Assembly (NCBI GenBank): GCA_040394475.1
Contig: JBEBSD010000060.1
Span: forward strand, 1-38,968
Reading direction: 5' to 3'
Origin: JBEBSD01 sp040394475
GTDB lineage: Bacteria > Bacteroidota > Bacteroidia > Cytophagales > Spirosomataceae
Length of the DNA stretch: 38,968 nucleotides
In this document: positions 15,497 to 22,935 of the stretch, in pieces
Numbering within the stretch: the first letter of the stretch is position 1
How the letters are laid out: each line of letters begins with the position of its first letter
Position numbers and translations under genes: made by a program
Notes under the pieces: model-generated
What the model was told of the DNA's origin: nothing
The model's database searches: none
The model's input: the letters and a program-made list of their open reading frames with translations, nothing else

Positions 15497-16218
15497 TCGC
15501 TTTCATCTTCCGGCTCGCCAAACAAATAACTTTCGAGATCATCGACCATGCTGGAGTCGCGGGTAATAAAAATTTCTTTTGGCGGGGTGCTTTGCGAAGG
15601 CTTGACGGTGGAGAAGGTCTGATACTGTTCTTCCGAAATTATCTGCAGCTGGTAAGCACGTTTGGGGATTTTGGCATAGGGGACTTTGAAAAAATCGGAC
15701 ATGTCCGTCGCTACCGAAGGATTCAGGGTTTTGATGGTATCCCTGAAAAAAGTTTCTACATCTTTCTGAGGCATCAGGGCCTCAAAAACGAGTTGCTCGG
15801 CCCGCGATCTCAGGGAGTCCTCCTGGGGATAGGTAAGGTGTAAGCCGAGGGCTGCTACCAGGAAGTAGATATCGAACCGCCGCTCATAGGGGTCGGCGGT
15901 TTCGTTTACAAACACCCAGCCCTTTTGATTGTATATCGCAGCAAAACCTCTGAAATCGGAAGGCTGGTCATAGACCCGCGCTACCTTTACCTGTTCGGGA
16001 TAGAGTAAGCGGTGGCCGATCTGGTCCATGATTTCCCTGGCCGGCGAAATATCAGCCGTTTCACCGGCGGGTTCGAGCGACCACTCGTTTCGGAGCAGCT
16101 TATCGAAAAGCGTCCGGGAGGCCGTTCGGTTACTCTCGTCACTAATCATCAATACGATGCGGTTTCCACGGGAGGTGAAATCCAGTCCTAATTGGTTTTG
16201 AGGTTGCTTTTTGGCCAT
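15493..16218 (-). CDS. Uncharacterised protein resembling a catalytically dead ImmA/IrrE-type metallopeptidase
   Basis: A 241-residue soluble protein starting MAKKQPQNQ (ATG 16218; an upstream in-frame start near 16257 lacks support). I do not recognise a named family. Residues 100-150 have the outline of the ImmA/IrrE (DUF955) core: WVFVNETADPYERRFDIYF, then VAALGLHL where AHELGH would be expected, then EQLVFEALMP, recalling the FAAELLMP segment. Under either possible alignment the HExxH residues and the later Glu ligand are absent, so it would be inactive. The similarity is by eye and uncertain. It has its own promoter and is coupled to the siroheme gene by a 4-bp overlap. The tail is acidic (ESYLFGEPEDESE). 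An unrelated Bacteroidota-specific protein is the alternative. Confidence 0.5.
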   Translation of the reverse strand: MAKKQPQNQLGLDFTSRGNRIVLMISDESNRTASRTLFDKLLRNEWSLEPAGETADISPAREIMDQIGHRLLYPEQVKVARVYDQPSDFRGFAAIYNQKGWVFVNETADPYERRFDIYFLVAALGLHLTYPQEDSLRSRAEQLVFEALMPQKDVETFFRDTIKTLNPSVATDMSDFFKVPYAKIPKRAYQLQIISEEQYQTFSTVKPSQSTPPKEIFITRDSSMVDDLESYLFGEPEDESE

Positions 16219-16242
16219 TGGAATTGTAAGCGGATACCACAA

Positions 16243-16274
16243 CAAATATAACGGCAAATTTTACGTGAATCAAT
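16243..16274 (-). promoter_or_regulatory. Promoter of the ImmA/IrrE-like gene
   Basis: On the minus strand ATTG (16271-16274), a 20-base spacer, then TATATTTG (16243-16250). The -7 box is exact and the -33 box differs by one base. The transcript would start about 20 nt upstream of ATG 16218 and continue into the siroheme gene. Confidence 0.6.
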
Positions 16275-16318
16275 AGGGGGTTGTGATCGCTGCCGCGCAC
16301 CGACACGCTGAGCCTCCG

Positions 16319-16930
16319 TTATTCCCTCCAGGAAAGGGTGTTTAAGATTTCCATCATGTCTTCCCGGAGGTAATCGATAACAGGCGCCAGCGAGTCGCCT
16401 TTGTCGGAGGCAGGGAAATACAGGGCGCCCCTCAGAAAATGGGTAGTGGAATCGGTGGTGTAGAATTGGTACGGACTGGGTACATCGCCCAGCAGTCGAA
16501 AGATCGTGACGGTTTTGCCGGCGGGAGTGGTCAGCAGCTGTTCCTGAATGGCGGACGCTTTGTTCTGGTGTTTACCGGCCAGTTTGTAACTGTCGTCTAT
16601 GTATTCTGCCAATAGCCCCGGATTGTGTTGAACCCGTTTATAGGTAAGCTGAATATTGGCCTGGTGGCCGGGGTAGTCGATGAAAATCCAGTGTGGTTCG
16701 CCCGGCGCAAAGGAATCCTGCAGGATCCTTGCGTACTGGGAATATTGAAAGGTATACGGATGCTCGGCCGGAAGTGTGCGATAGGCATGCGGCGGCAGAT
16801 CAATGCGGTTATAGCCTTTGGGTTTGGGGAGATAGGCCGATGAGCCCGAAGACCGGCAGCCTTCCTGCAGGACACAGACGGTCAGTATAACAAATGAAGC
16901 AGCGAGCGTACGAATAAAACCCGATAGCAT
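16319..16930 (-). CDS. gldD: Gliding motility lipoprotein GldD
   Basis: A 203-residue lipoprotein with a hydrophobic signal segment (about 8-22) ending near CVLQEGC. The cysteine at about residue 25 is the likely lipidated residue, although the box is not canonical. The mature part has the GldD features: a YLPKPKGYNRIDLPPHAY lead, then HPYTFQYSQYA. GldD is required for gliding and supports the T9SS machinery in Bacteroidota. ATG 16930 was chosen over an upstream TTG at 16945. The partner gldE often lies beside gldD but is not here. Two secreted proteins in the window carry T9SS tails, consistent with a working system. Confidence 0.85.
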   Translation of the reverse strand: MLSGFIRTLAASFVILTVCVLQEGCRSSGSSAYLPKPKGYNRIDLPPHAYRTLPAEHPYTFQYSQYARILQDSFAPGEPHWIFIDYPGHQANIQLTYKRVQHNPGLLAEYIDDSYKLAGKHQNKASAIQEQLLTTPAGKTVTIFRLLGDVPSPYQFYTTDSTTHFLRGALYFPASDKGDSLAPVIDYLREDMMEILNTLSWRE

Positions 16931-16965
16931 GGAAGACTGGTACAACGATACGGTTATGATAACGG

Positions 16966-17001
16966 AAAAGGGAGCCCGGATTGGATGCGGGCCTCCTTTT
17001 T
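16966..17001 (-). terminator. Hairpin terminator after the secreted-protein gene
   Basis: GGAGCCCG (16971-16978) pairs with CGGGCCTCC (16988-16996, one bulged base), flanked by an A-run and a T-run (16997-17001). It directly follows the minus-strand stop codon at 17005. The T-run is stronger on the plus strand, so it may act in both directions. Confidence 0.65.
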
Positions 17002-17004
17002 AAA

Positions 17005-17604
17005 TTATTTGCTTAAAAATCTTCCCAACGACTTTCCGAGTACGGCGTATGCCTCCTGGATACGGGTGCCGGTGTCGTAGTCATACCCGCCGAAGGTCCT
17101 TCCGGGAGCGTTCACAAATGAAATTTTGGCGACAACATTGGAAGGGTTGGCGGTCTCGGTAATCCAGACCTCGCCATCTATCCGCGCATTTTTACGGGCT
17201 ACATAGACATTGAACCCCGGTTCGGTAAAGGTTGTTTTCACTACCAGGGTATACTTGGCGGAAGGATTGGAGCCTACCTGCAGATTCCCTGCGTGTTTGT
17301 TGAATAGCTCTTCAAACTGGGGTTCGAAACGTTCTGCGCGGTCGCTTTCCCAGGAATCGGCCCATTTGTCGCCTCTCCCGGCTTCTTTCTCATTGTATTC
17401 CGCTTTTTTCTTTTCCACGTAATCGGCCTCCTTTTCGAACTTGCCGACGCCCATGGGCGTGTATTCGTAGGCTACGTTCAGGGAGGATTCGCTTTTCAAG
17501 GCGCTTGTATTGCCTTCTGTAACTTTAAGTTTTTGTGCGTAGGAATAATGTACGAGAAAGAACAGAGCCGCGATACCGGCAATTAATCTGAGTTTTTGGT
17601 TCAT
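17005..17604 (-). CDS. Secreted protein of unknown function
   Basis: A 199-residue protein with a clear signal peptide (MNQKLRLIAGIAALFFLVHY, cleavage probably after SYAQ). The mature part starts KLKVTEGNTSALKSE, has a charged helical stretch (about 55-90), then beta-rich segments including YTLVVKTTFTEPGFNVYVAR, VWITETANPSNVVAKISF and GRTFGGYDYDTGTRIQEAYA. I do not recognise the family; it looks like a small periplasmic or surface beta-sandwich protein. It is flanked by glmS upstream and gldD downstream, with a terminator behind it and a -7 box in front (17637-17644), so it is probably transcribed alone. Confidence 0.8.
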   Translation of the reverse strand: MNQKLRLIAGIAALFFLVHYSYAQKLKVTEGNTSALKSESSLNVAYEYTPMGVGKFEKEADYVEKKKAEYNEKEAGRGDKWADSWESDRAERFEPQFEELFNKHAGNLQVGSNPSAKYTLVVKTTFTEPGFNVYVARKNARIDGEVWITETANPSNVVAKISFVNAPGRTFGGYDYDTGTRIQEAYAVLGKSLGRFLSK

Positions 17605-17636
17605 ATGCTTATGATTTTAAGGGGATAAACAGTTCG

Positions 17637-17690
17637 CAAATGTACCCAATTTTTTACGGCTGCCCACCAGGATTACCGGGCAGGCAGCCG
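17637..17690 (-). promoter_or_regulatory. -7 box of the secreted-protein gene and adjacent inverted repeat
   Basis: TACATTTG (minus strand, 17637-17644) is an exact TAnnTTTG match 33 bp from the ATG, with no clear -33 element. Just upstream lies an inverted repeat, CGGCTGCC (17657-17664) and GGCAGCCG (17683-17690), flanked by T- and A-runs. It sits after the glmS stop, so it could be the 3' end structure of glmS mRNA, but there is no U-tract on that strand. Confidence 0.5.
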
Positions 17691-17724
17691 CAAAAATGTG
17701 TAACCGGTTAAGAAACCCCCGTTT

Positions 17725-19563
17725 TTATTCCACTGTCACGGATTTGGCAAGGTTGCGGGGCTGGTCCACATTCCGGCCTCTCATGACGGCAATATAATAG
17801 GAGAGCAGCTGCATCGGAATCACCGAAAGCAGGGGAGTCAGCAATTCGTCTGTATTGGGAATCTCAATCACGAAATCGACCATGGAGGGGATGCGCGTAT
17901 CCCCTTCGGTGACGATGGCGATTACGCGGCCTTTCCGGGCCTTTACTTCCTGGATGTTGGAAACGATTTTTTCGTAGGAGCTGTCCTGGGTTGCGATAAA
18001 GATAACCGGCATTTCTTCGTCGATGAGGGCGATAGGGCCGTGTTTCATTTCGGCAGCCGGATACCCTTCGGCATGGATATAGGAGATTTCCTTTAATTTA
18101 AGGGCGCCTTCCAGCGCAACCGGAAAATGGAGTCCCCTGCCTAGGTAAATGATGTTCCGGGCATAGGTGAAAATATAGGCGATCTCCTTGATTTGATCGG
18201 CGTTTTTCAGGACTTGTTCTACCTGCTGCGGAATAGCGTCCAGGGCTTTCAGCAATTGCTGCAAACGGGCGGGGGAGAGCGTCCCTTTTTTTTCGGCAAT
18301 GGCGAGGGCAATAAGCGTAAGTACCGTTACCTGTGCCGTAAAGGCTTTGGTGCTGGCTACGCCGATTTCCGGCCCTGCATGGGTATAAGCCCCCGCATGC
18401 GTGGCCCTTGCGATGGAAGAGCCGACGACATTGCAGACTCCCAGGATGATGGCTTTGTGCGCTTTGGCAAGCTCGATGGCGGCAAGGGTATCCGCGGTTT
18501 CTCCCGATTGTGAAATGGCGATAACGACGTCATTTTCATCGATGACCGGATTCCGGTAGCGGAACTCGGAGGCATATTCAACTTCCACGTTGATGCGGGT
18601 AAGCTCTTCCAGGACATATTCTGCCACCAATCCGGCATGCCAGGACGTGCCGCAGCCTACGATCACAATGCGTTTGGCGACGGCCAGTTGATCCAGATAG
18701 CCACTCAGGCCGCCAAGGTGCAGGTGATTCGAATCGAGATGAAGGCGGCCCCGCATGCTGTCGGCGATGGAGCGCGGTTGTTCAAAAATCTCCTTCAGCA
18801 TAAAATGCGGATATCCCCCTTTTTCAATAGCATCCAGTTCCATTTCCAGGGTCTGGAGGTACGGGATGGTCTCGGTCTTATCCAGGTTGATGATTTTCAG
18901 TTCTCCTCCTTTGGCGATGGCAATCTCGTAATCATTGAGGTAGACAACTTCCTTGGTATATTCGATGATAGGAGTGGCATCGGAAGCAAAGAAAAGCTCG
19001 CCTTCGCCCAGGCCTATCACCAGCGGACTTCCCTTCCGGGCAGCGATCAACTGATCAGGGGCATCCTCGCTCAGTACGACAATCGCATAGGCGCCGGCTA
19101 CTTGCTGCAGCGCCAGCCGTACGGCTTCCTCCAGGGGCTCGCCGGTTTCGTGCTGGATGTCCTCAATAAAATGGACGAGTACCTCTGAATCCGTCTCGCT
19201 TAGAAAAACATGCCCTTTGTCCTGCAATTTCTTTTTAAGCGCAGCATAGTTTTCAATGATGCCGTTGTGGACCAGCGCCAGTTTCCGGTCGCCGGAAAAG
19301 TGCGGATGTGCGTTGACGTCATTCGGGGCCCCATGGGTAGCCCACCGGGTATGCCCGATCCCGACGTGAGAGAAAACCGGGCGGGAGGCCAGTTCCGACT
19401 CCAGATCGACTACCTTTCCTTTCTTCTTGAAAATGTTTAATTTATTATTGGTTAATAAGGCCACCCCTGAGCTGTCGTAACCTCTGTATTCTAATCGCTT
19501 TAACCCTTTAATAATGACCGGATAAGCATTTTGTTTTCCCAGATAAGCAACAATTCCGCACAT
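17725..19563 (-). CDS. glmS: Glutamine-fructose-6-phosphate aminotransferase (isomerising)
   Basis: Makes glucosamine-6-phosphate from fructose-6-phosphate and glutamine, the first step to UDP-GlcNAc for peptidoglycan and lipid A. At 612 residues it has the usual length. The N-terminal Ntn glutaminase domain (about 1-220) has catalytic Cys2 (MCGIVAYLG), VGIGHTRWATHG and the Asn-Gly pair in HNGIIENY. Two SIS isomerase domains follow (about 290-430 with GCGTSWHAG and SQSGETADT; about 460-600 with EGALKLKEISYIHAEGY). The conserved C-terminal tail LAKSVTVE is intact. No glmS ribozyme is expected in this phylum and none is seen upstream. Confidence 0.97.
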   Translation of the reverse strand: MCGIVAYLGKQNAYPVIIKGLKRLEYRGYDSSGVALLTNNKLNIFKKKGKVVDLESELASRPVFSHVGIGHTRWATHGAPNDVNAHPHFSGDRKLALVHNGIIENYAALKKKLQDKGHVFLSETDSEVLVHFIEDIQHETGEPLEEAVRLALQQVAGAYAIVVLSEDAPDQLIAARKGSPLVIGLGEGELFFASDATPIIEYTKEVVYLNDYEIAIAKGGELKIINLDKTETIPYLQTLEMELDAIEKGGYPHFMLKEIFEQPRSIADSMRGRLHLDSNHLHLGGLSGYLDQLAVAKRIVIVGCGTSWHAGLVAEYVLEELTRINVEVEYASEFRYRNPVIDENDVVIAISQSGETADTLAAIELAKAHKAIILGVCNVVGSSIARATHAGAYTHAGPEIGVASTKAFTAQVTVLTLIALAIAEKKGTLSPARLQQLLKALDAIPQQVEQVLKNADQIKEIAYIFTYARNIIYLGRGLHFPVALEGALKLKEISYIHAEGYPAAEMKHGPIALIDEEMPVIFIATQDSSYEKIVSNIQEVKARKGRVIAIVTEGDTRIPSMVDFVIEIPNTDELLTPLLSVIPMQLLSYYIAVMRGRNVDQPRNLAKSVTVE

Positions 19564-19604
19564 ACGTTTCTTAAATTAATTTAAAAATAAACATAAGTAA
19601 TGTA

Positions 19605-19636
19605 CAAATGAAAGCGGTGGAGGGCAGTTGCACAAA
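19605..19636 (-). promoter_or_regulatory. Promoter of glmS
   Basis: On the minus strand TTTG (19633-19636), a 20-base spacer and TTCATTTG (19605-19612), which differs from TAnnTTTG by one base. The predicted start is near 19600, about 37 nt before the ATG at 19563. Confidence 0.6.
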
Positions 19637-19855
19637 TTTTTTTTTATTTGGACAGCTTCGGTAACGTACCCGGTACGCAAATTGAAGTTTGATGTCTTAA
19701 AATAGCAAGAGATGTCAGGTGACTGTCACCGGATCCCGGCGCACCGCTGCCCGTCAGGCCTGGCGGGAACACCGTCCTATCTGGCAGGCTGCTGCACCGA
19801 AACCGGTTAAAAGCAATGATAATGAAGGGAATAGCAGAAATTTTAAGCATGTTAC
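19637..19855. other. Spacer between the divergent glmS and rpsL promoters
   Basis: About 220 bp with no gene, tRNA or riboswitch that I recognise. It contains a GTACCCGGTAC palindrome near 19666-19676 and GC-rich imperfect repeats around 19735-19795. It probably holds only promoter-upstream sequence. Confidence 0.5.
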
Positions 19856-19886
19856 TTTGTTTAAGTCTTTTGATTTCATAATTTTG
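19856..19886 (+). promoter_or_regulatory. Promoter of rpsL-rpsG (perfect Bacteroidota consensus)
   Basis: TTTG (19856-19859), 19 bases, then TAATTTTG (19879-19886): both boxes and the spacing match TTTG-N19-TAnnTTTG exactly. The transcript should start near 19892, giving a leader of about 70 nt before the rpsL ATG. Confidence 0.85.
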
Positions 19887-19962
19887 CAGTCCGATTTTTT
19901 TCGGGTAAAGTATATCAAGGATGACAGAATTAGTCTGAAACTATTCAAAATCAGTCAATTAA

Positions 19963-20373
19963 ATGCCTACTATTTCACAATTAGTCCGTAAAGGAAGAGA
20001 GAAACTAACCTGGAAGTCAAAGTCGCCGGCTTTGGATTCCTGCCCTCAGCGCCGGGGGGTTTGTACACGTGTGTACACAACGACGCCTAAAAAGCCCAAT
20101 TCGGCTTTGCGTAAAGTCGCGCGGGTGCGCTTATCTAACCAGAAGGAGGTGAATGCCTACATTCCGGGAGAAGGCCATAACCTGCAGGAACACTCGATCG
20201 TATTGGTACGCGGAGGCCGGGTAAAAGACTTACCGGGGGTACGTTACCACATTGTCCGGGGTGCGCTGGACACCGCTGGTGTAAACGGCCGTAAACAACG
20301 TCGTTCTAAATATGGTGCAAAACGTCCGAAACCGGGACAAGTAGAAGCACCTTCAAAAGGCAAAAAGAAATAA
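19963..20373 (+). CDS. rpsL: 30S ribosomal protein uS12
   Basis: Decoding-site protein of the small subunit. The 136-residue product starts MPTISQLVRKGREKL and carries CTRVYTTTPKKPNSALRK and GGRVKDLPGVRYHIVRG. Lysines at 43 and 88, the classic streptomycin-resistance sites, are both wild type. Asp89 is the usual methylthiolation target. It begins the str-type operon; rpsG follows after 118 bp. Confidence 0.98.
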   Translation: MPTISQLVRKGREKLTWKSKSPALDSCPQRRGVCTRVYTTTPKKPNSALRKVARVRLSNQKEVNAYIPGEGHNLQEHSIVLVRGGRVKDLPGVRYHIVRGALDTAGVNGRKQRRSKYGAKRPKPGQVEAPSKGKKK

Positions 20374-20491
20374 GTAGCAATTCTCTCTGATTTTATAGTA
20401 AATAGTAATTTTCTATACAAGGGAAGTAATCCGGCTTAACGCAGGATGAATGAGTTGCGAAACGAAACCTCATTAAAACCAAAGTACCACA

Positions 20492-20959
20492 ATGAGAAAG
20501 TCAAAACCTAAGAAAAGATATATTCTGCCTGATCCGAAATTCCGGGATGTACAGGTAACCAAATTTGTGAATAACCTGATGTACGGCGGCAAGAAGAGCA
20601 TCGCGTACGCTATTTTTTATGAGTCTTTGGAAGTAGTTGAGAAGAAGACCAGTGAAAATGGTTTGGAAATATGGCGTAAGGCGCTGAACAACGTAACCCC
20701 GGCGGTAGAAGTAAAAAGCCGCCGTGTGGGGGGAGCTACCTTCCAGGTGCCTACCGAAGTCCGTCCCGAACGGAAGCAGTCACTGGGGATGAAATGGCTG
20801 ATCAGCTACGCGCGCAGACGGGGTGAAAAAACAATGGTCGATCGCCTGGCCGCAGAAATTATCGCCGCTTCCAAAGGGGAAGGCGCTTCTGTAAAGAAGA
20901 AAGACGATACGCACAGAATGGCGGAAGCGAACAAAGCATTCTCCCACTTCCGTTTGTAA
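20492..20959 (+). CDS. rpsG: 30S ribosomal protein uS7
   Basis: Primary 16S-binding protein of the 30S head, contacting the E-site tRNA. The 155-residue product has the standard length: MRKSKPKKRYILPDPKFRDV, NNLMYGGKKSIAYAIFY, EVKSRRVGGATFQVPTEVRP and the C-terminal HRMAEANKAFSHFRL. It is followed by a terminator, not by fusA. Confidence 0.98.
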   Translation: MRKSKPKKRYILPDPKFRDVQVTKFVNNLMYGGKKSIAYAIFYESLEVVEKKTSENGLEIWRKALNNVTPAVEVKSRRVGGATFQVPTEVRPERKQSLGMKWLISYARRRGEKTMVDRLAAEIIAASKGEGASVKKKDDTHRMAEANKAFSHFRL

Positions 20960-20987
20960 GAAGCATCACCGGCCCGCAGCCGGTCCG

Positions 20988-21029
20988 AAAAACTGCCGCC
21001 CGGTGTTCCCGGCGCGGCAGTTTTTTTTT
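20988..21029 (+). terminator. Rho-independent terminator after rpsG
   Basis: AAAAACTGCCGC (20988-20999) pairs with GCGGCAGTTTTT (21014-21025), and nine T residues run from 21021 to 21029. A small ACCGGC/GCCGGT hairpin (20968-20984) lies just before it. This closes the rpsL-rpsG transcript. Confidence 0.92.
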
Positions 21030-21097
21030 GTGCGCTGCCGGGGGCTGTGTCCCCACTACGAGGCTAGGATGGTCGCGGTCCGGCCGGTAGTGTGATA

Positions 21098-21215
21098 GTC
21101 TGTGAAGACACAGACCATGGTAGTAAGCCACCACCGTGGTCTGTGTCCTCACAGACCACTTCCAGGTCCAGGTCGAACGGCCGGTGACGGGTGGAGACAC
21201 CGACCATGGGTGTGC
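21098..21215. repeat. Tandem palindromic elements (GTCTGTG-N4-CACAGAC) between convergent rpsG and lrp-type genes
   Basis: First hairpin: GTCTGTG (21098-21104), AAGA, CACAGAC (21109-21115). Second hairpin: GTGGTCTGTG (21136-21145), TCCT, CACAGACCAC (21150-21159). A more divergent GGTGGAGACACC follows near 21190. The same element is at 5721-5744, also between convergent genes. No coding content is seen in 21030-21253. Confidence 0.85.
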
Positions 21216-21253
21216 CGACAGATCCGGTCTGCGTCAAACAGGGTGATACGACA

Positions 21254-21715
21254 CTAGAAATAGAATTCCGAAGAGTGCTTGATTTCCTTCAGGACAAACG
21301 TGCTGTTCAGGACCCCTATATTCTCTATTTTGGAAAGTTTGTACCGGACAAAATCGTGGTACTCTTCCAGGCTCCTCACGTGGATTTTTAAAAGGAAATC
21401 CACTTCTCCTGCCATGTGATAGCATTCCTGTACCTCCTGCAGGTGCTGTATTTCGTTGACGAAATTCTCAATGAACGCCTCGTTGTGGTACCGCATCGAA
21501 ACCTGACAGATGGTCGTAATCGGCCTGCCGATCATTTTCTGATCCAGGATGGCCACATACTTGTGGATATAGCCCGTCGCTTCCAGTTTGCGGATACGTT
21601 CATACACCGGTGAGACCGTCAGCCTCAGCATTGCTGCAATTTCCTTGGTGGTTTTCTTGGCATCTTTCTGCAGGATCCGCAGGATTTCTTTGTCGGTTTC
21701 GTCCAAATCTTCCAT
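21254..21715 (-). CDS. Lrp/AsnC-family transcriptional regulator
   Basis: A 153-residue regulator: an N-terminal winged HTH (about 5-60; LDETDKEILRILQKDAKKTT, then EIAAMLRLTVSPVYERIRKLE) and a C-terminal RAM ligand-binding domain (about 70-145; YHMAGEVDFLLKIHVRSLEEYHDF). These proteins form octamers and sense amino acids. It is divergent from tdh-kbl, so it probably controls threonine/glycine catabolism and itself. An exact -7 box (TATTTTTG, minus strand, 21776-21783) precedes it. Confidence 0.93.
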   Translation of the reverse strand: MEDLDETDKEILRILQKDAKKTTKEIAAMLRLTVSPVYERIRKLEATGYIHKYVAILDQKMIGRPITTICQVSMRYHNEAFIENFVNEIQHLQEVQECYHMAGEVDFLLKIHVRSLEEYHDFVRYKLSKIENIGVLNSTFVLKEIKHSSEFYF

Positions 21716-21775
21716 GATTCCGTAATAGTTACTGTGAAGGGGGTAGGTTTGACGCTAATATCTCAAAGTTTTCTT

Positions 21776-21783
21776 CAAAAATA
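21776..21783 (-). promoter_or_regulatory. -7 box of the Lrp-family gene
   Basis: TATTTTTG on the minus strand is an exact TAnnTTTG match about 60 bp before the ATG. No matching -33 box is found. Confidence 0.4.
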
Positions 21784-21820
21784 GGTAATTGAAGGAATAT
21801 TTACTGATAAAAAGGTATTC

Positions 21821-21852
21821 ATTGGTAATAAAAATGGACTTATTTATTTTTG
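21821..21852 (+). promoter_or_regulatory. Promoter of tdh-kbl
   Basis: ATTG (21821-21824), a 20-base spacer and TATTTTTG (21845-21852). The -7 box is exact and the -33 box is one base off. The transcript starts near 21858, leaving a leader of about 65 nt. The region between the two divergent -7 boxes (about 60 bp) is where an Lrp-type protein would bind. Confidence 0.6.
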
Positions 21853-21924
21853 CAGGTAAATAGTAGGAATGAGTCCATCCTGCTTTTCGTTGTCAGGTTC
21901 CACTTTTTTAGCACAACCACTACC

Positions 21925-22908
21925 ATGGCTACCGATAAAATTCTGATTATAGGGGCAAACGGGCAGATCGGATCTGCTCTCCTGCCTTACCTGCGTGCCC
22001 TTTACGGAGAAGAACAAGTGATTGCTGCCGATATCCGCAGGCCCACGACAGTCGATTCCCGGTTCGAATTGCTGGATGCCTCCGATGCACAGGCACTGGC
22101 CGCGTTGGTGCGCCGGCTTGACATCACCCAGATCTATCATCTGGCGGCGATTCTGTCCGCTAACGGCGAAGCTGATCCGCTGGGTACCTGGGATATCAAT
22201 ACGCGTACGTTTCTGAACGTGTTGGAAGTAGCCCGTACACAGGGAGTACAGAAGGTGTTTTTTCCAAGTTCTATCGCGGTGTTTGGCCCAAATGTAAACC
22301 GGGAAGCCGCAGACCAGTTTTCATACCTCGCGCCGACTACTACCTACGGGCTGAGTAAAGCTGCCTGTGAAAACTGGGCCGCTTACTATTTTCACCGCTA
22401 TGGACTCGATATCCGGTCACTGCGGTATCCGGGGATTATCAGCCATGAAACCCTCCCGGGCGGAGGGACGACTGATTATGCCGTGGACATTTTTCACAAA
22501 GCAGTTTTGCAGGAAACATTCACATGCTTTCTGAAACAGGGTACCGTGCTGCCTATGATCTATATGGAGGATGCGCTGCTGGCAACGCTGCAGCTGATGG
22601 AGGCGCCGGCAAGCTTTGTCCGTATCCGGACGTCGTACAACCTGCAGGGATTTAGCTGCTCCCCGGAAGCGATAGTTAGCGAAATCCGGAATTATTTTCC
22701 TAAGTTTAAAATAATCTATGCACCCGATTTTCGCCAGGCGATTGCCGATTCCTGGCCGCGCCGGGTAGACGATATCCATGCCCGCAACGACTGGGGTTGG
22801 AAGGCACGCTTTCAATTGGACGCTATGACAGTGAAGATGCTTACCAGCCTGGAGCAGCGATACGGGGTAACCTCCGTGCTGTCGGGAAGCAGCAGTTACG
22901 CGGTCTGA
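21925..22908 (+). CDS. L-threonine 3-dehydrogenase, short-chain (epimerase-like) type
   Basis: Oxidises threonine to 2-amino-3-ketobutyrate with NAD+. The 327-residue protein is an extended SDR related to UDP-galactose epimerase, not the zinc MDR-type Tdh of E. coli. Visible motifs are GANGQIG (10-16), the catalytic Ser in FFPSSIAVFGPN (about 112-122) and the YxxxK pair in TTYGLSKAACENWAAYY (Y141, K145). Identity is supported by the adjacent kbl, whose product takes the unstable intermediate. ATG 21925 places MATDKILIIGANG at the start; in-frame codons upstream to 21850 overlap the promoter and were rejected. kbl follows after 27 bp. Confidence 0.9.
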   Translation: MATDKILIIGANGQIGSALLPYLRALYGEEQVIAADIRRPTTVDSRFELLDASDAQALAALVRRLDITQIYHLAAILSANGEADPLGTWDINTRTFLNVLEVARTQGVQKVFFPSSIAVFGPNVNREAADQFSYLAPTTTYGLSKAACENWAAYYFHRYGLDIRSLRYPGIISHETLPGGGTTDYAVDIFHKAVLQETFTCFLKQGTVLPMIYMEDALLATLQLMEAPASFVRIRTSYNLQGFSCSPEAIVSEIRNYFPKFKIIYAPDFRQAIADSWPRRVDDIHARNDWGWKARFQLDAMTVKMLTSLEQRYGVTSVLSGSSSYAV

Positions 22909-22935
22909 ATTCACTAGTTATTAAACTGACCAAAC

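Noticed and set aside
19564..19962. Possible structured RNA (for example tmRNA, SRP RNA or a tRNA) in the glmS-rpsL gap.
   Set aside because: No conserved core of these RNAs is visible; the region is explained by two divergent promoters.
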